From: Leptospira johnsonii
GTDB lineage: Bacteria; Spirochaetota; Leptospiria; Leptospirales; Leptospiraceae
Direction of reading: 5' to 3'
Assembly: GCF_003112675.1 (NCBI RefSeq)
Contig: NZ_BFAY01000011.1
Location: forward strand, 1,240,001-1,304,000
Length of the DNA stretch: 64,000 nucleotides
Shown here: piece by piece, positions 24,720 through 33,654 of the stretch
How the letters are laid out: every line of letters begins with the position of its first letter
How positions within the stretch are numbered: position 1 is the stretch's first letter
Notes under the pieces: generated by a model
Seen by the model: the letters and a program-made list of their open reading frames with translations, nothing else
The model's database searches: none
Told to the model about the DNA's origin: nothing
Translations under genes and position numbers: made by a program

Positions 24720-25966
24720 GGCTGTATCCCCAAGTGTTGGAAAGAAATGATATTACGATCATTCCAAGTTAAGAAGAGTGCATCTTTTCCGGGAGTTTCT
24801 ATATTTTCCCAGCCGATAGATGCTAAATTTCGATCAGGTTTGGAAGCATCGAATAATTTAAATTTTTTCCCTATGAATCTAAGAGAGATCTTACCTGTCT
24901 CTTTCTGTACCATTCCTACGGCGAGGTCATATCGTTCTGTCCATGAGATTTCTTTTAAGTTGTCTTCGACCAACGATTTGATCTGAAGAATGTTCTTTAA
25001 TTCTCCGTTCAGTCTGGAAGAATATAAGGTCCCCAATATATAACAAAGTGCTAAAACAGAAACTGCGTTGGTTACACTCAAGCGTAAGAATACAAAATAG
25101 AAATCTCCGGAAGGACTTTGGAAAAATTCCAGAAGTTCACCAGGTTCCCTCGATAGCAGATCAATTTTGATATCTCCTACCATAGGAGGCTCAGGAGATT
25201 CCAAAAACTTACGGATCTTGCCTGCGTTCTCCAATTCTTTTCTGTATTTTTTATTTTCTGCAATTTGAGAAGATAAAATCTGATTATGAACTGCTAACGC
25301 ACATTTTCCGGCCAAGAAGCCAAGTTCATGTCTTACATTGTCTTTTGGAATATTAGAAACAGCTAAAAAGCCGAAAAGTTTTTCTCGGAACACGAAAGGA
25401 AGAATGAAATTCGCTCTTAAACTTACGAAATCTTCGTTGATAATTTTATTTTGGTCCGGTTCTCCGATCATTGCTCCGGATCTTTTATTCAAGATATAAG
25501 TAAGAAGCGCCGCTCTAGGATTGATCCCTTCGAATGTGTTTACCTTTCTTTGTTTTTTGTGAGCATAAGTATATAATTCGTAATGGACCAGATCATTCTT
25601 TAAAATAGCCAATTTCCCGAAATTGCTATTGGTCAATCTTACCAACTCGGGAAATACGTTCTTGATCAATCCTTCCGAATCGAATCTTCTGTGAGCGAGT
25701 CTAGAAGAACCAGGGTCATCGCTTAAGTATTCTGAAACGAATGTAGACTTTAAGAAGCCTGAAATTTTTTCCTGGATAGGTAATATCCCGAAAACCCCGA
25801 AGACCAAACAAGTAAGGACCGCAATCTCACTTACAAATTCTATTTCTTTAGGAAGAAGATAAATACTGAGTTCATATAAACCTAGGATCACGAATACGGA
25901 AAGTAATCGTACGGCTATAGTAATAACCGAGGAGATAAGTCGTAGATCAGAAAAATAGGTTTTCAC
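24716..25966 (-). CDS. Membrane GAF protein with a degenerate SpoIIE-type phosphatase domain
   Basis: 416 residues. Two hydrophobic segments at about 11-65 anchor it, a GAF-like domain covers roughly 85-235, and the C-terminal ~170 residues follow the SpoIIE fold order. The opening SREPGELLEFF parallels GISGDYLDIL in the next gene. Where the active enzyme has GDVSGHG, this one reads RLSVTNAVS, and the later TDG and SDD motifs are missing. It should therefore be catalytically dead. Coupled by ATGA to the active phosphatase and 31 nt downstream of argJ, it may be a pseudo-enzyme regulator (inference). Confidence 0.65.
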   Translation of the reverse strand: MKTYFSDLRLISSVITIAVRLLSVFVILGLYELSIYLLPKEIEFVSEIAVLTCLVFGVFGILPIQEKISGFLKSTFVSEYLSDDPGSSRLAHRRFDSEGLIKNVFPELVRLTNSNFGKLAILKNDLVHYELYTYAHKKQRKVNTFEGINPRAALLTYILNKRSGAMIGEPDQNKIINEDFVSLRANFILPFVFREKLFGFLAVSNIPKDNVRHELGFLAGKCALAVHNQILSSQIAENKKYRKELENAGKIRKFLESPEPPMVGDIKIDLLSREPGELLEFFQSPSGDFYFVFLRLSVTNAVSVLALCYILGTLYSSRLNGELKNILQIKSLVEDNLKEISWTERYDLAVGMVQKETGKISLRFIGKKFKLFDASKPDRNLASIGWENIETPGKDALFLTWNDRNIISFQHLGIQP

Positions 25967-25997
25967 GTTTCAGGGATTCGATACGGACTCGGCAAAC

Positions 25998-27149
25998 TTA
26001 GGTTGTGTAGTATGCGTTTTCCTTCACGTAACCTTCGGTCAGGTCGCATCCCCAGAACACCATCTCTTTGTTTCCCGTATTCAATACCACATCGACGAAG
26101 ATCTCGGAATTCTTTTTTAGATACTCCGATAATTTTTTGAGTGTTTCAGAGTCTGCACCTTTGACCGGAAGTCCTCCGAAATAAATTTCCAAAGAGTCAA
26201 AAGGGATAGGTTCATCGAAAACTTTACCGACTGCCATTACCAATCTTCCCCAATTCGGATCTCCTCCATAAATTGCGGTTTTGATCAATGGAGAATTCAA
26301 AATGGATTTTCCGATCTTTCTGGCCTGGGACTCATCTTTTGATTTTTTTACCCGGACTTCGATCAATTTGGTTGCACCTTCTCCATCTCTCGCCACTTCT
26401 TTGGCAAGATCGGTACATATTTCTAAAAGTGCCGATTTGAATTCGTTTGCATCTACGGAACCAGCAAGACCATTACTAAGTAAAGCAACGGTATCGGAGG
26501 TAGAAGTATCCGAATCGATTGTGATACAATTAAAACTTAAGTCCACGCAATCTTTTAAGATTGGATAAACTTCTCCTTCTACCTGGGCGTCTGTGAGAAT
26601 ATAAGAAAGCATAGTCGCCATATTCGGCTCTATCATCCCCGCACCCTTTGCCATACCGAAGATAACCGCTTCTCCATTAGAAGATTTGATCTTTCTAACG
26701 GAAATTTTTCTGCGAGTATCTGTGGTCATGATCGCTTCTGCCACTTCTTCCAAGTTACCCGGTTTTAAATTTGATTTTGCTTGGGCACAGGCGGGAAGTA
26801 TAACCTGCATTGGAAGAGGAACTCCGATCACTCCAGTAGAAGAAGGCAGAACAGAAGTTTCCAAAATGCCAAGAGACTTTGCGATCTCGGAGCAGATCTG
26901 TCTGGAGTTTGAGATCCCTTTTTCTCCTGTAGCAACATTCGAGTTTTTAGAATTGATGACTACAGCTTGCAAAACTCCGTCTCGTATATGTTCTTTGCCT
27001 ACGATAACTGGAGCGCCCGGAAAATTATTTTTAGTAAATACCGCAGCTGCTTTACAGGGTTTTTCGGAGTAGATCACTCCGAAATCTTTGGTTTTGTCTT
27101 TAATACCTATATTTGTGCCGAATGAAAAAAAACCCTTAGGATAATCCAT
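25998..27149 (-). CDS. argJ: Bifunctional glutamate N-acetyltransferase / amino-acid acetyltransferase
   Basis: A 383-residue ArgJ. It transfers acetyl from N-acetylornithine to glutamate and can also use acetyl-CoA, the first and fifth steps of cyclic arginine biosynthesis in the cytoplasm. The autocleavage site is present in EPNMATMLSY, where the Thr after Ala becomes the N-terminal nucleophile of the beta chain. KGAGMIEPN and the C-terminal ENAYYTT are typical, and the length is normal. GAGG lies 8 nt before the ATG. It heads a minus-strand group with two signalling genes that have no obvious link to arginine. Confidence 0.96.
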   Translation of the reverse strand: MDYPKGFFSFGTNIGIKDKTKDFGVIYSEKPCKAAAVFTKNNFPGAPVIVGKEHIRDGVLQAVVINSKNSNVATGEKGISNSRQICSEIAKSLGILETSVLPSSTGVIGVPLPMQVILPACAQAKSNLKPGNLEEVAEAIMTTDTRRKISVRKIKSSNGEAVIFGMAKGAGMIEPNMATMLSYILTDAQVEGEVYPILKDCVDLSFNCITIDSDTSTSDTVALLSNGLAGSVDANEFKSALLEICTDLAKEVARDGEGATKLIEVRVKKSKDESQARKIGKSILNSPLIKTAIYGGDPNWGRLVMAVGKVFDEPIPFDSLEIYFGGLPVKGADSETLKKLSEYLKKNSEIFVDVVLNTGNKEMVFWGCDLTEGYVKENAYYTT

Positions 27150-27276
27150 GCTCTAACCTCGACCGGAAGGTCCGGGATCTCGGTAACGCGATTACATCAC
27201 CGATTTTTATATAGAATCTCTATATTCGCTATGGGGTGGTTTTAGGAAAAGCGTATTACGAGCAAATGCTCGGATT

Positions 27277-28668
27277 TCAAACTTCTGAAATTTCAGAATA
27301 CACTAATGGAAGGGTTACGGAGAAAATAGTCCCTCCTTCCGGATTATCGAAAACTTTGACGGAACCGTGATGTAATCTAACAATATGTTTCACGATAGAA
27401 AGTCCTAAGCCGGTTCCGCCTTCTTTTCTAGATCTGTTCTTATCTACTCTAAAGAATCTTTCAAAAATCCTTTCCTTATCCTCATCCTTGATCCCGATCC
27501 CTTGGTCTATAACCTGAAAATTTACCGAATCAGGTTCCACTTTTGCGATCTTCAAAGTGATCGTTTTATCGTCCGGAGAATAAGAAGAAGCATTCGAGAT
27601 CAAATTTAAGAGCATATGCTCCAGTAGAACCCAGTCCGCAGAGATAGTAAGTGGGACAGCCATATCTACTACAAGCTTTTGCCCCTTAGGAGAAATAACA
27701 CCATCTACAGTGAAGGAAAGATTTTCTACCAAGGACTTTAAAGTAAATTCCTCAGGTTGCGCGATTGCACTTTGATTTTCTATCCTGGTGATCGTAAGCA
27801 TGTCTTCTACGATACGTACCATTCTATCTGTGTTGCGAGAGATCGCGTCCAAAAATCTTTTCTCGTGACTTTCTTCCAAAAGCTGCAAGCGGCCGAGTAA
27901 TGTCTCAGTATAACCTTTGATAGAAGTGATAGGCGTTTTTAATTCATGAGAAGCGTTCTGCACGAATTGTTCCCGTATCAGATAAGATTGTTTTTCCTCT
28001 GTGATGTTTCGGATCACTCCTATGAACATCAAGAGATTTCCGTTAGTTCTGAGAGGATACATTTTGATGGCGTAAAAATTTTGGCTTAGATCCAGTTCGG
28101 TTTTTGGTTCTCCCTTTCCGGAAAGGTTCTTTTTGATGAAGTCTAATAATCTTGGATCTTTGACTGCGTCTTCTACCTTTCTGGAGCCTGAATTAGGTTC
28201 TATTAAGGAGCCTGGGATACTTCTGTTTTGAAAAACTATGGAGCCTTCCAGATCTACGGAGAATACACCTTCTTTCAAATTTTGTAATACTGAGTCGAAC
28301 TTTTCCTTTTCGATGGTAAGATCCACGAATTGGTGTTTTAAACGTCCGGACATCAAATTGATGGAAACTGCAAGATCGGCTAATTCTTGGATGTCGGGTA
28401 GACTCAACTCGGAGCCGAAATCTCCAGCGTTGATCTCTCCCGTTTTCATTTCGATCTGATTGAGCGTTTGGGTTACACTCCTGGCAATGGAGAAGGACAT
28501 ATAAAAAGTCCCGAACATTGCCAGTAAGATATAAGCGGAGAATAAAAGAATTTTTAGATCGGGGTTGATCAAGTCCTCTAAAAAGAGGACGATCCCCGCG
28601 ACAGCCATAAGGAAAACGAGTAGAAGCCAGTTACTTAAGAGTAGTTTAGAAAATAAGCTACGCCTCAT
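27277..28668 (-). CDS. Sensor histidine kinase, PhoR-like
   Basis: 463 residues. Two transmembrane helices (about 11-32 and 38-58) with almost no periplasmic loop are followed by a HAMP-like linker. A PAS domain (about 122-225) and HisKA with phospho-acceptor His241 in ASHELKTPITS come next. HATPase_c carries N-box NLISNASSYS, G1 DQGIGI and G2 GGTGLGLSIV. A short loop with PAS is the PhoR architecture, where phosphate status is read through the Pst transporter and PhoU. It overlaps the response-regulator gene by 11 nt, so the pair is co-translated. Confidence 0.93.
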   Translation of the reverse strand: MRRSLFSKLLLSNWLLLVFLMAVAGIVLFLEDLINPDLKILLFSAYILLAMFGTFYMSFSIARSVTQTLNQIEMKTGEINAGDFGSELSLPDIQELADLAVSINLMSGRLKHQFVDLTIEKEKFDSVLQNLKEGVFSVDLEGSIVFQNRSIPGSLIEPNSGSRKVEDAVKDPRLLDFIKKNLSGKGEPKTELDLSQNFYAIKMYPLRTNGNLLMFIGVIRNITEEKQSYLIREQFVQNASHELKTPITSIKGYTETLLGRLQLLEESHEKRFLDAISRNTDRMVRIVEDMLTITRIENQSAIAQPEEFTLKSLVENLSFTVDGVISPKGQKLVVDMAVPLTISADWVLLEHMLLNLISNASSYSPDDKTITLKIAKVEPDSVNFQVIDQGIGIKDEDKERIFERFFRVDKNRSRKEGGTGLGLSIVKHIVRLHHGSVKVFDNPEGGTIFSVTLPLVYSEISEV

Positions 28669-29452
28669 TGAATCTGTAACCGATCCCGCGGATGGTTTCC
28701 AACCTCTCCTTCTCTTCTCCTAGTTTGTCACGGAGTCTTTTAATATTAACATCTACCGCTCGATCCGTCACGTAAATATCCTTTCCCCAGACCTTATCTA
28801 AAAGTTTATCTCTGGTAAAGGCAACGCCTGTATTGGTCATAAACAGATAGAGTATTTTGTATTCGATCAATGTAAGGTCGATCTCTTCGTTATTGATAAA
28901 TACTTTATGAGCTTTTGGGTTCAGAAAAATTTTGCCGACTGTGATGTTTCCTTCTTGGTCTTGCTCATCTTCTCCTTCTCCCGATCTTCTCAATACGGAA
29001 CGTACTCTTGCGATCAGTTCTCTGGTGGAGAATGGCTTTCTAACATAATCGTCGGCACCTAACTCCAGTCCTAAAACTGCGTCGGTCTCTCCTGATTTTG
29101 CTGTGACCATAATGATTGGTAGAGAATATTTTTCTTTGATCCTTTTACATAGATCCATTCCCCCAATACCAGGGAGCATTAGATCCAATACCACTAAGTC
29201 GGGCAGATTTTTCTCGATCCTAGGAAGCACCTCTAAACCGTTTTGGCAGGTGTCTACTTGGTAACCGTTCTCTTCTAAATGAAATTTGATCAGTTCTGCG
29301 ATATCCTCTTCATCATCTACTACGAGGATTTTTTGGCCTGGGCTGCCGGAAGCATTTTTCATAAATTCGCTGAAGCTCTTTCTCCTACGCCTCGGAGGAT
29401 TTTTATCGTTAGTCGTCGGGGTGGAGGATCCTTGGATTTGGATAGGTTCCAT
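28658..29452 (-). CDS. OmpR/PhoB-family response regulator
   Basis: 264 residues: a receiver domain from about 41 (KILVVDDEED) with phospho-acceptor Asp90 and Lys in RKPFS, then a winged-helix DNA-binding domain ending in IRGIGYRF. It forms a PhoB/PhoR-like pair with the overlapping kinase. The first 30 residues are a basic, Pro-rich extension (PPRRRRKS) unusual for the family. An ATG at codon 31 (29362) would remove it, and the ATG at 29452 has a ribosome-binding site placed too close. Pho-box-like repeats directly upstream suggest autoregulation. Confidence 0.93.
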   Translation of the reverse strand: MEPIQIQGSSTPTTNDKNPPRRRRKSFSEFMKNASGSPGQKILVVDDEEDIAELIKFHLEENGYQVDTCQNGLEVLPRIEKNLPDLVVLDLMLPGIGGMDLCKRIKEKYSLPIIMVTAKSGETDAVLGLELGADDYVRKPFSTRELIARVRSVLRRSGEGEDEQDQEGNITVGKIFLNPKAHKVFINNEEIDLTLIEYKILYLFMTNTGVAFTRDKLLDKVWGKDIYVTDRAVDVNIKRLRDKLGEEKERLETIRGIGYRFNEA

Positions 29453-29461
29453 CCCTTCAGA

Positions 29462-29502
29462 TTGTCAGAAAACCGTTACAAAAGGTTTACACAAACATTA
29501 CA
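29462..29502. promoter_or_regulatory. Pho-box-like direct repeats ahead of the PhoB/PhoR-like genes
   Basis: Three exact copies of TTACA occur at 29476-29480, 29487-29491 and 29498-29502, spaced exactly 11 bp. A weaker unit TTGTCA lies at 29462-29467, 14 bp before the TTACA-type series and roughly in register. PhoB/PhoP sites are direct repeats of GTCA/TTACA-type units with 11-bp period (established knowledge). The array ends 10 nt before the annotated start of the regulator. Confidence 0.6.
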
Positions 29503-29601
29503 ATCGCCGGAAAAAGAATATTCCGAGCGAATTCTTGTGACAACCAGTAAACAAAAAGGAATATGTTCCATTATGAGTTATATTTTAGACGGGATTTATG
29601 A

Positions 29602-30015
29602 TCAGTCCCGGTCCTTAATAATTTCGTTTAACTCGTTGATCAGTTTTCTCTGGCGGAAGAGGACATAAAGAACGAATCCCGAAAATAAGGCCAAACCCAG
29701 AACATAGACCCAAAGCAGACCTTTTAGTCTGCTTTGCTCTTCTTCGATAGCTTTGATTGTGGTCAGGTGTTCGACTAAGAAAAAATAATTATCCGATTGG
29801 GCCCAGGATTTTCTGGCTTCTTCTCTGATCTGGGTGATCAGAACATCCGCTTCTTTTTTGCTCATGTTTTGGATGAGAGGAAAGACGGAGTCTAACTTCA
29901 TTTCTAAGAATTCTTTTGCAGTTAATTTGGTCTCGGACTGCTTATCTTGTGCGGAGATTTGGTTCCCGAATGTAAGCAATAAAGATAAGGCGATCCCAAA
30001 ACTGAAATATTTCAT
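29602..30015 (-). CDS. Exported single-pass membrane protein, 137 aa, of an ECF sigma operon
   Basis: The start is set at the ATG 30013-30015, which overlaps the upstream stop in ATGA; the frame is open 9 codons further but those lack support. The protein has a signal peptide (MKYFSFGIALSLLLTFG, cut near ISAQ), a helical periplasmic domain of ~75 residues and a C-terminal transmembrane helix (about 103-122) with a basic, short cytoplasmic tail. It is third in an operon with an ECF sigma factor and a two-helix membrane protein. A role in sensing or in restraining the sigma factor is plausible but no motif proves it. Confidence 0.6.
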   Translation of the reverse strand: MKYFSFGIALSLLLTFGNQISAQDKQSETKLTAKEFLEMKLDSVFPLIQNMSKKEADVLITQIREEARKSWAQSDNYFFLVEHLTTIKAIEEEQSRLKGLLWVYVLGLALFSGFVLYVLFRQRKLINELNEIIKDRD

Positions 30016-30360
30016 TCGTCGAATCCTAACTTGTTTTTCCATTCCTTGGTATAAGGACTCTTATTTTGCACAAGATAAATCCCTATTAGAACCGTAAAAA
30101 GCAGGAACAAAAAGCCGCTAGTCGCTAGAATCGCATGTAAAAGCCCAGTCTGGTAGAGAAAATTCCAATCCGTAAACAAAAGTGCAGTAAGAGGAGAGAA
30201 CGCCAAGATCAAGATAGTGATCAGAATGAGCCGGATATGCCTCAGATGGACCAAGTGAAGCATTACTTTTTTCTTAAGCATAGGAGGTACGTCGTCGTTC
30301 ACCCTGCCTTCCGGAGGTTTTACAAAAAAATCCAATTGATCCCGCAACTCGTCGGGTAGT

Positions 30361-30380
<20 letters not shown>
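30012..30380 (-). CDS. Two-helix membrane protein, candidate anti-sigma factor
   Basis: 122 residues. A ~45-residue charged N-terminus ending in MLKKKVMLHLVHLRH is followed by two transmembrane helices (about 49-70 and 80-105) and a short tail, so both ends are cytoplasmic. It overlaps the ECF sigma gene by 20 nt and the next gene by 4 nt, implying tight co-translation. No zinc anti-sigma motif is present. The assignment as anti-sigma is by position and topology. Confidence 0.55.
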
Positions 30381-30948
<568 letters not shown>

Positions 30949-31001
30949 GGGAGTAATGATAAACCTATTTTAGGTAAGGATCGGACTTAGGAAAGACCGA
31001 T

Positions 31002-31394
31002 TCACTTTCTAGGGGACCACTTATAATAACAGAGAAGACCCAAACCGGTACCGAGAGGCACCAATCCTCCGAGCATCGCTAAAGATTTTCCTAATACTAA
31101 AATGAAAGTAACGGAAAGAGCTACACCGACGAAGGTAAGGATCAGTCCTAAGAAAAAGGAATAAAGACGTAGATCGAATTTTTCTTTTTGGTAAAGGCCT
31201 GCTTTGATGATCGCCATTCTTTGACGATACCACCAAAAGAATAGGAAGAATAGTAATAACCATCCGAAGATGATCCCTACGATTGGAATACTGTACAGGA
31301 TAGCCTTGTATTCTCCACCAGGTTGACTTGCTTGGATGGCGATCCTGATCTCTTCCAGACTGCGAAAGAGTGCTTCCTTTTCTTCCGGGGTCAT
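31002..31394 (-). CDS. Hypothetical membrane protein, 130 aa
   Basis: After a ~28-residue acidic N-terminus come a first transmembrane helix (about 31-52), a basic loop (RQRMAIIKAGLYQKEKFDLR) and two further helices (about 77-97 and 100-118). The layout resembles the small three-helix membrane proteins often classed as DUF6249-like and found next to ECF sigma genes. It overlaps the upstream 58-aa gene by 4 nt and ends 53 nt before the sigma gene, so it may be in the same transcript. The function is unknown. Confidence 0.6.
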   Translation of the reverse strand: MTPEEKEALFRSLEEIRIAIQASQPGGEYKAILYSIPIVGIIFGWLLLFFLFFWWYRQRMAIIKAGLYQKEKFDLRLYSFFLGLILTFVGVALSVTFILVLGKSLAMLGGLVPLGTGLGLLCYYKWSPRK

Positions 31395-31567
31395 CTGCTA
31401 AGAACCGCCACCTTTAAAGAAGAAGTTTCTCCCTTCTTAAAGTAAGGGATTTTTTGTTCAATGCCAGGTCTGCCGGCGAGTGACTCATACCAGTCCTCTT
31501 CTTTCCAGCTTTCTTTTAGATAACTAGTGCGGATGTCGGAATTAAAAAGATCCTTAAATTTGCTCAT
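31391..31567 (-). CDS. Small hypothetical protein, 58 aa
   Basis: The ATG at 31565-31567 has an AGGAGC ribosome-binding site about 6 nt upstream and gives a compact hydrophilic protein (MSKFKDLFNSDIRTSYLKES ... AVLSR). The frame is open for another 65 codons upstream, but that part is low-complexity and unlikely to be coding. The stop overlaps the next gene's ATG (ATGA). Trp/Tyr-rich DWYESLAG is the only notable patch. The function is unknown. Confidence 0.55.
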   Translation of the reverse strand: MSKFKDLFNSDIRTSYLKESWKEEDWYESLAGRPGIEQKIPYFKKGETSSLKVAVLSR

Positions 31568-31807
31568 TGGAATGCTCCTATGTAAAATGCCTTTTGAAGT
31601 TCGAATACGAACTTTAAAACTCCCGAAAAAGGGTTTTAAATTATGTCGTATATAATTTCGGTCCACTTTTGGAATCCCTAAAGTGGAAAACCTCGTAGGA
31701 CTACATTTTTTAGAGACGTAAGGGTTAGAAGAAAAATTGGGAGATGAGACAAAAAAATACAAAGAAAGAAAAAACTAAAACCTTGGATCTTTCGTATTAT
31801 GCGGAAA

Positions 31808-32452
31808 CTATTCGGGCTTTTTCACGTCCAAGAACGGCGCAGAACTTAGGTTAGGAGTTCTTAAAATGGGAGAACGATCAAAGCCAGCGTGTTCTCTTAA
31901 GAAGTCCACTATGATCCTTGCAGTGGCTCCCCATAAAAGTCCTTCGTCTATATCGAAGTAAAATACTTCCAATAAAGGTGAGTCGGGTTTCCTTCTTCCC
32001 TTGATACTGTAAAACGGAGCTTCCCAGAGTCTGTCCAGTTCGAGTATGATAACCCTTTCTACTTCTTCCGGATTGAATTCGAATTTAAAATCTCCTGAAT
32101 ATTCGGCCAAGAAGGGAGTTATATGAAATCCGGTATGAGTGAGCTGACCTCTATAATTTCCGATCACGGATAATTCTTTGTTGGGAGCTCCCATCTCCTC
32201 TTCCCATTCTCTAAGAGCAGTATGTAATAGATCCTTATCTTCTAGATCTTTGACTCCGCCTGGAAAGGAGATCTGTCCCGGATGAGAAGCAAGGTTCGGA
32301 TTTCTTTTTTGGAGAAGGAATCCGTCTTGTCCGTTCTTTTGGAACACCGGCATGACCACGGAAGAATGTGCTACATCCTCCGGCAAATTCGGTTCTCCTT
32401 CTGGTAGAAAGGGAAGCTCCTTTTTTAGTTTATCTAATTCTAATCTAATCAA
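31808..32452 (-). CDS. Nudix hydrolase, CoA pyrophosphatase (NudL) type
   Basis: 214 residues. The Nudix box is complete: GGVKDLEDKD, then REWEEEMG. Just before it, LLQKRNPNLASHPGQISFPGG matches the extra LLTKRS..L..H.GQ.SFPGG signature of CoA-diphosphatases, which cut CoA to 3',5'-ADP and phosphopantetheine (family knowledge). Mg2+ is bound by the Glu cluster. It overlaps the 3' end of the ribonuclease D gene by 8 nt and would be co-transcribed. A role in CoA turnover is likely. Confidence 0.88.
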   Translation of the reverse strand: MIRLELDKLKKELPFLPEGEPNLPEDVAHSSVVMPVFQKNGQDGFLLQKRNPNLASHPGQISFPGGVKDLEDKDLLHTALREWEEEMGAPNKELSVIGNYRGQLTHTGFHITPFLAEYSGDFKFEFNPEEVERVIILELDRLWEAPFYSIKGRRKPDSPLLEVFYFDIDEGLLWGATARIIVDFLREHAGFDRSPILRTPNLSSAPFLDVKKPE

Positions 32453-33614
32453 ATTTCTTTTTGATCGGGATCAAACCGGACAAGGTGGTCTCGTACGGTT
32501 TAGATTGGATTGCCGCCAGAAGAGAAGGTCCGTAATTTTCTACTTTCCAGTTAGAAAAGATACCCATCTCTTTTAACTCTTCGATGGACTTAGGATTTCT
32601 TTTTGCAATCTCCGCGATATTCTTATTAGACGGCATCAAATTGTGACCCATCCGGCGAATGGACATAACTGTTTCTCTCCATTGCCTTAATCGTTTGAAT
32701 CTGTCAGCTTCGTCTCCCGACAAATCCTCGATGGATCTTTTGAATAAGTCATTCTTTTGGATAGGGGGACCGCTTGGATTTTTATAAACCTGGTACAGAT
32801 TTTCAGCGTCTTTTTTGCCTACGATATCTATAAGTTTATTCAATTCTCCCCGGGACTTGACTAATTCCAAAACCTTATCGTTGTTCCAAACTCGGAAAGG
32901 AGCCTTGTTCAGTTTTTTTGCTTTTTCGTCTCGGAAGCCTAGAGTATCATGAAGTGCCCGTCTTTCGTCGGAACCCAATTCTAGAACATTGGGAAATTTT
33001 TCCAAATTGATGGAAAATCCTTCGAATGGTTCAGGCTCTTCTTCCGCAATTTTTGCGAACTCTGAAAGCGCTTCGTCTAACAATTTCCGTTTTCCGAGTT
33101 CTTCTCTCATTTTGTCCCAAATGGATTCCAGATAAACAGTATCCAAAGCGGCGTATTGGAGCTGACTTTTTTCCAGAGGGCGCTTTTCCCAGTTGGATTT
33201 TTGCTCCTTCTTGGAGAGTTTGACCTTGTGGTAATGTTCCACAAGATACAACAAAGAGTTCTGTTCTAAGTCTAATAAACGAGAGCTGAACATCGTATCT
33301 GCGATGTTTATAAATTTGAAACTGAAGTCTCTTTTCAGAGCTTTGATATCGTCCGAAGCGGAATGAAATATTTTTAAAATGCTGGGATTCTCGAATAGAG
33401 GTCGCAAGCCCGAGAGATCGTCCAAACGAATAGGGTCAAAGATATAATTTTTACCCTTAGAGGATATTTGGATGAGACAAACTTTGGAATAGTAGGTGTA
33501 ATAACCGCTGGATTCCGTATCAATAGAGAGGCAATCGGATTGAGAGAGAGTAATCAATGCCAACTGTAGGCTTCGGACGTTGTCTACGACAATATAATCG
33601 GATTGTATTTGCAT
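32445..33614 (-). CDS. rnd: Ribonuclease D
   Basis: A 389-residue 3'-to-5' exonuclease, near the usual 375. The DEDDy active site is visible: SIDTESSG (Asp, Glu), FHSASDDIKAL (Asp), and YAALDTVYL with the Tyr and last Asp. An HRDC domain follows at about 205-290 (LPRVWNNDKVLEL-like region) plus a second helical module. It trims tRNA 3' ends and other stable RNA precursors in the cytoplasm. It is divergent from purF with a 40-nt gap and leads a two-gene operon with the Nudix hydrolase. Confidence 0.92.
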   Translation of the reverse strand: MQIQSDYIVVDNVRSLQLALITLSQSDCLSIDTESSGYYTYYSKVCLIQISSKGKNYIFDPIRLDDLSGLRPLFENPSILKIFHSASDDIKALKRDFSFKFINIADTMFSSRLLDLEQNSLLYLVEHYHKVKLSKKEQKSNWEKRPLEKSQLQYAALDTVYLESIWDKMREELGKRKLLDEALSEFAKIAEEEPEPFEGFSINLEKFPNVLELGSDERRALHDTLGFRDEKAKKLNKAPFRVWNNDKVLELVKSRGELNKLIDIVGKKDAENLYQVYKNPSGPPIQKNDLFKRSIEDLSGDEADRFKRLRQWRETVMSIRRMGHNLMPSNKNIAEIAKRNPKSIEELKEMGIFSNWKVENYGPSLLAAIQSKPYETTLSGLIPIKKKFD

Positions 33615-33654
33615 CTAAAAGGCGACCTGGGAGACTAGCGTCGGAAGGGGGACC

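Noticed and set aside
31391..31762. 123-codon version of the small gene before 31394
   Set aside because: The upstream half is low-complexity and the internal ATG at 31567 has a good AGGAGC ribosome-binding site.
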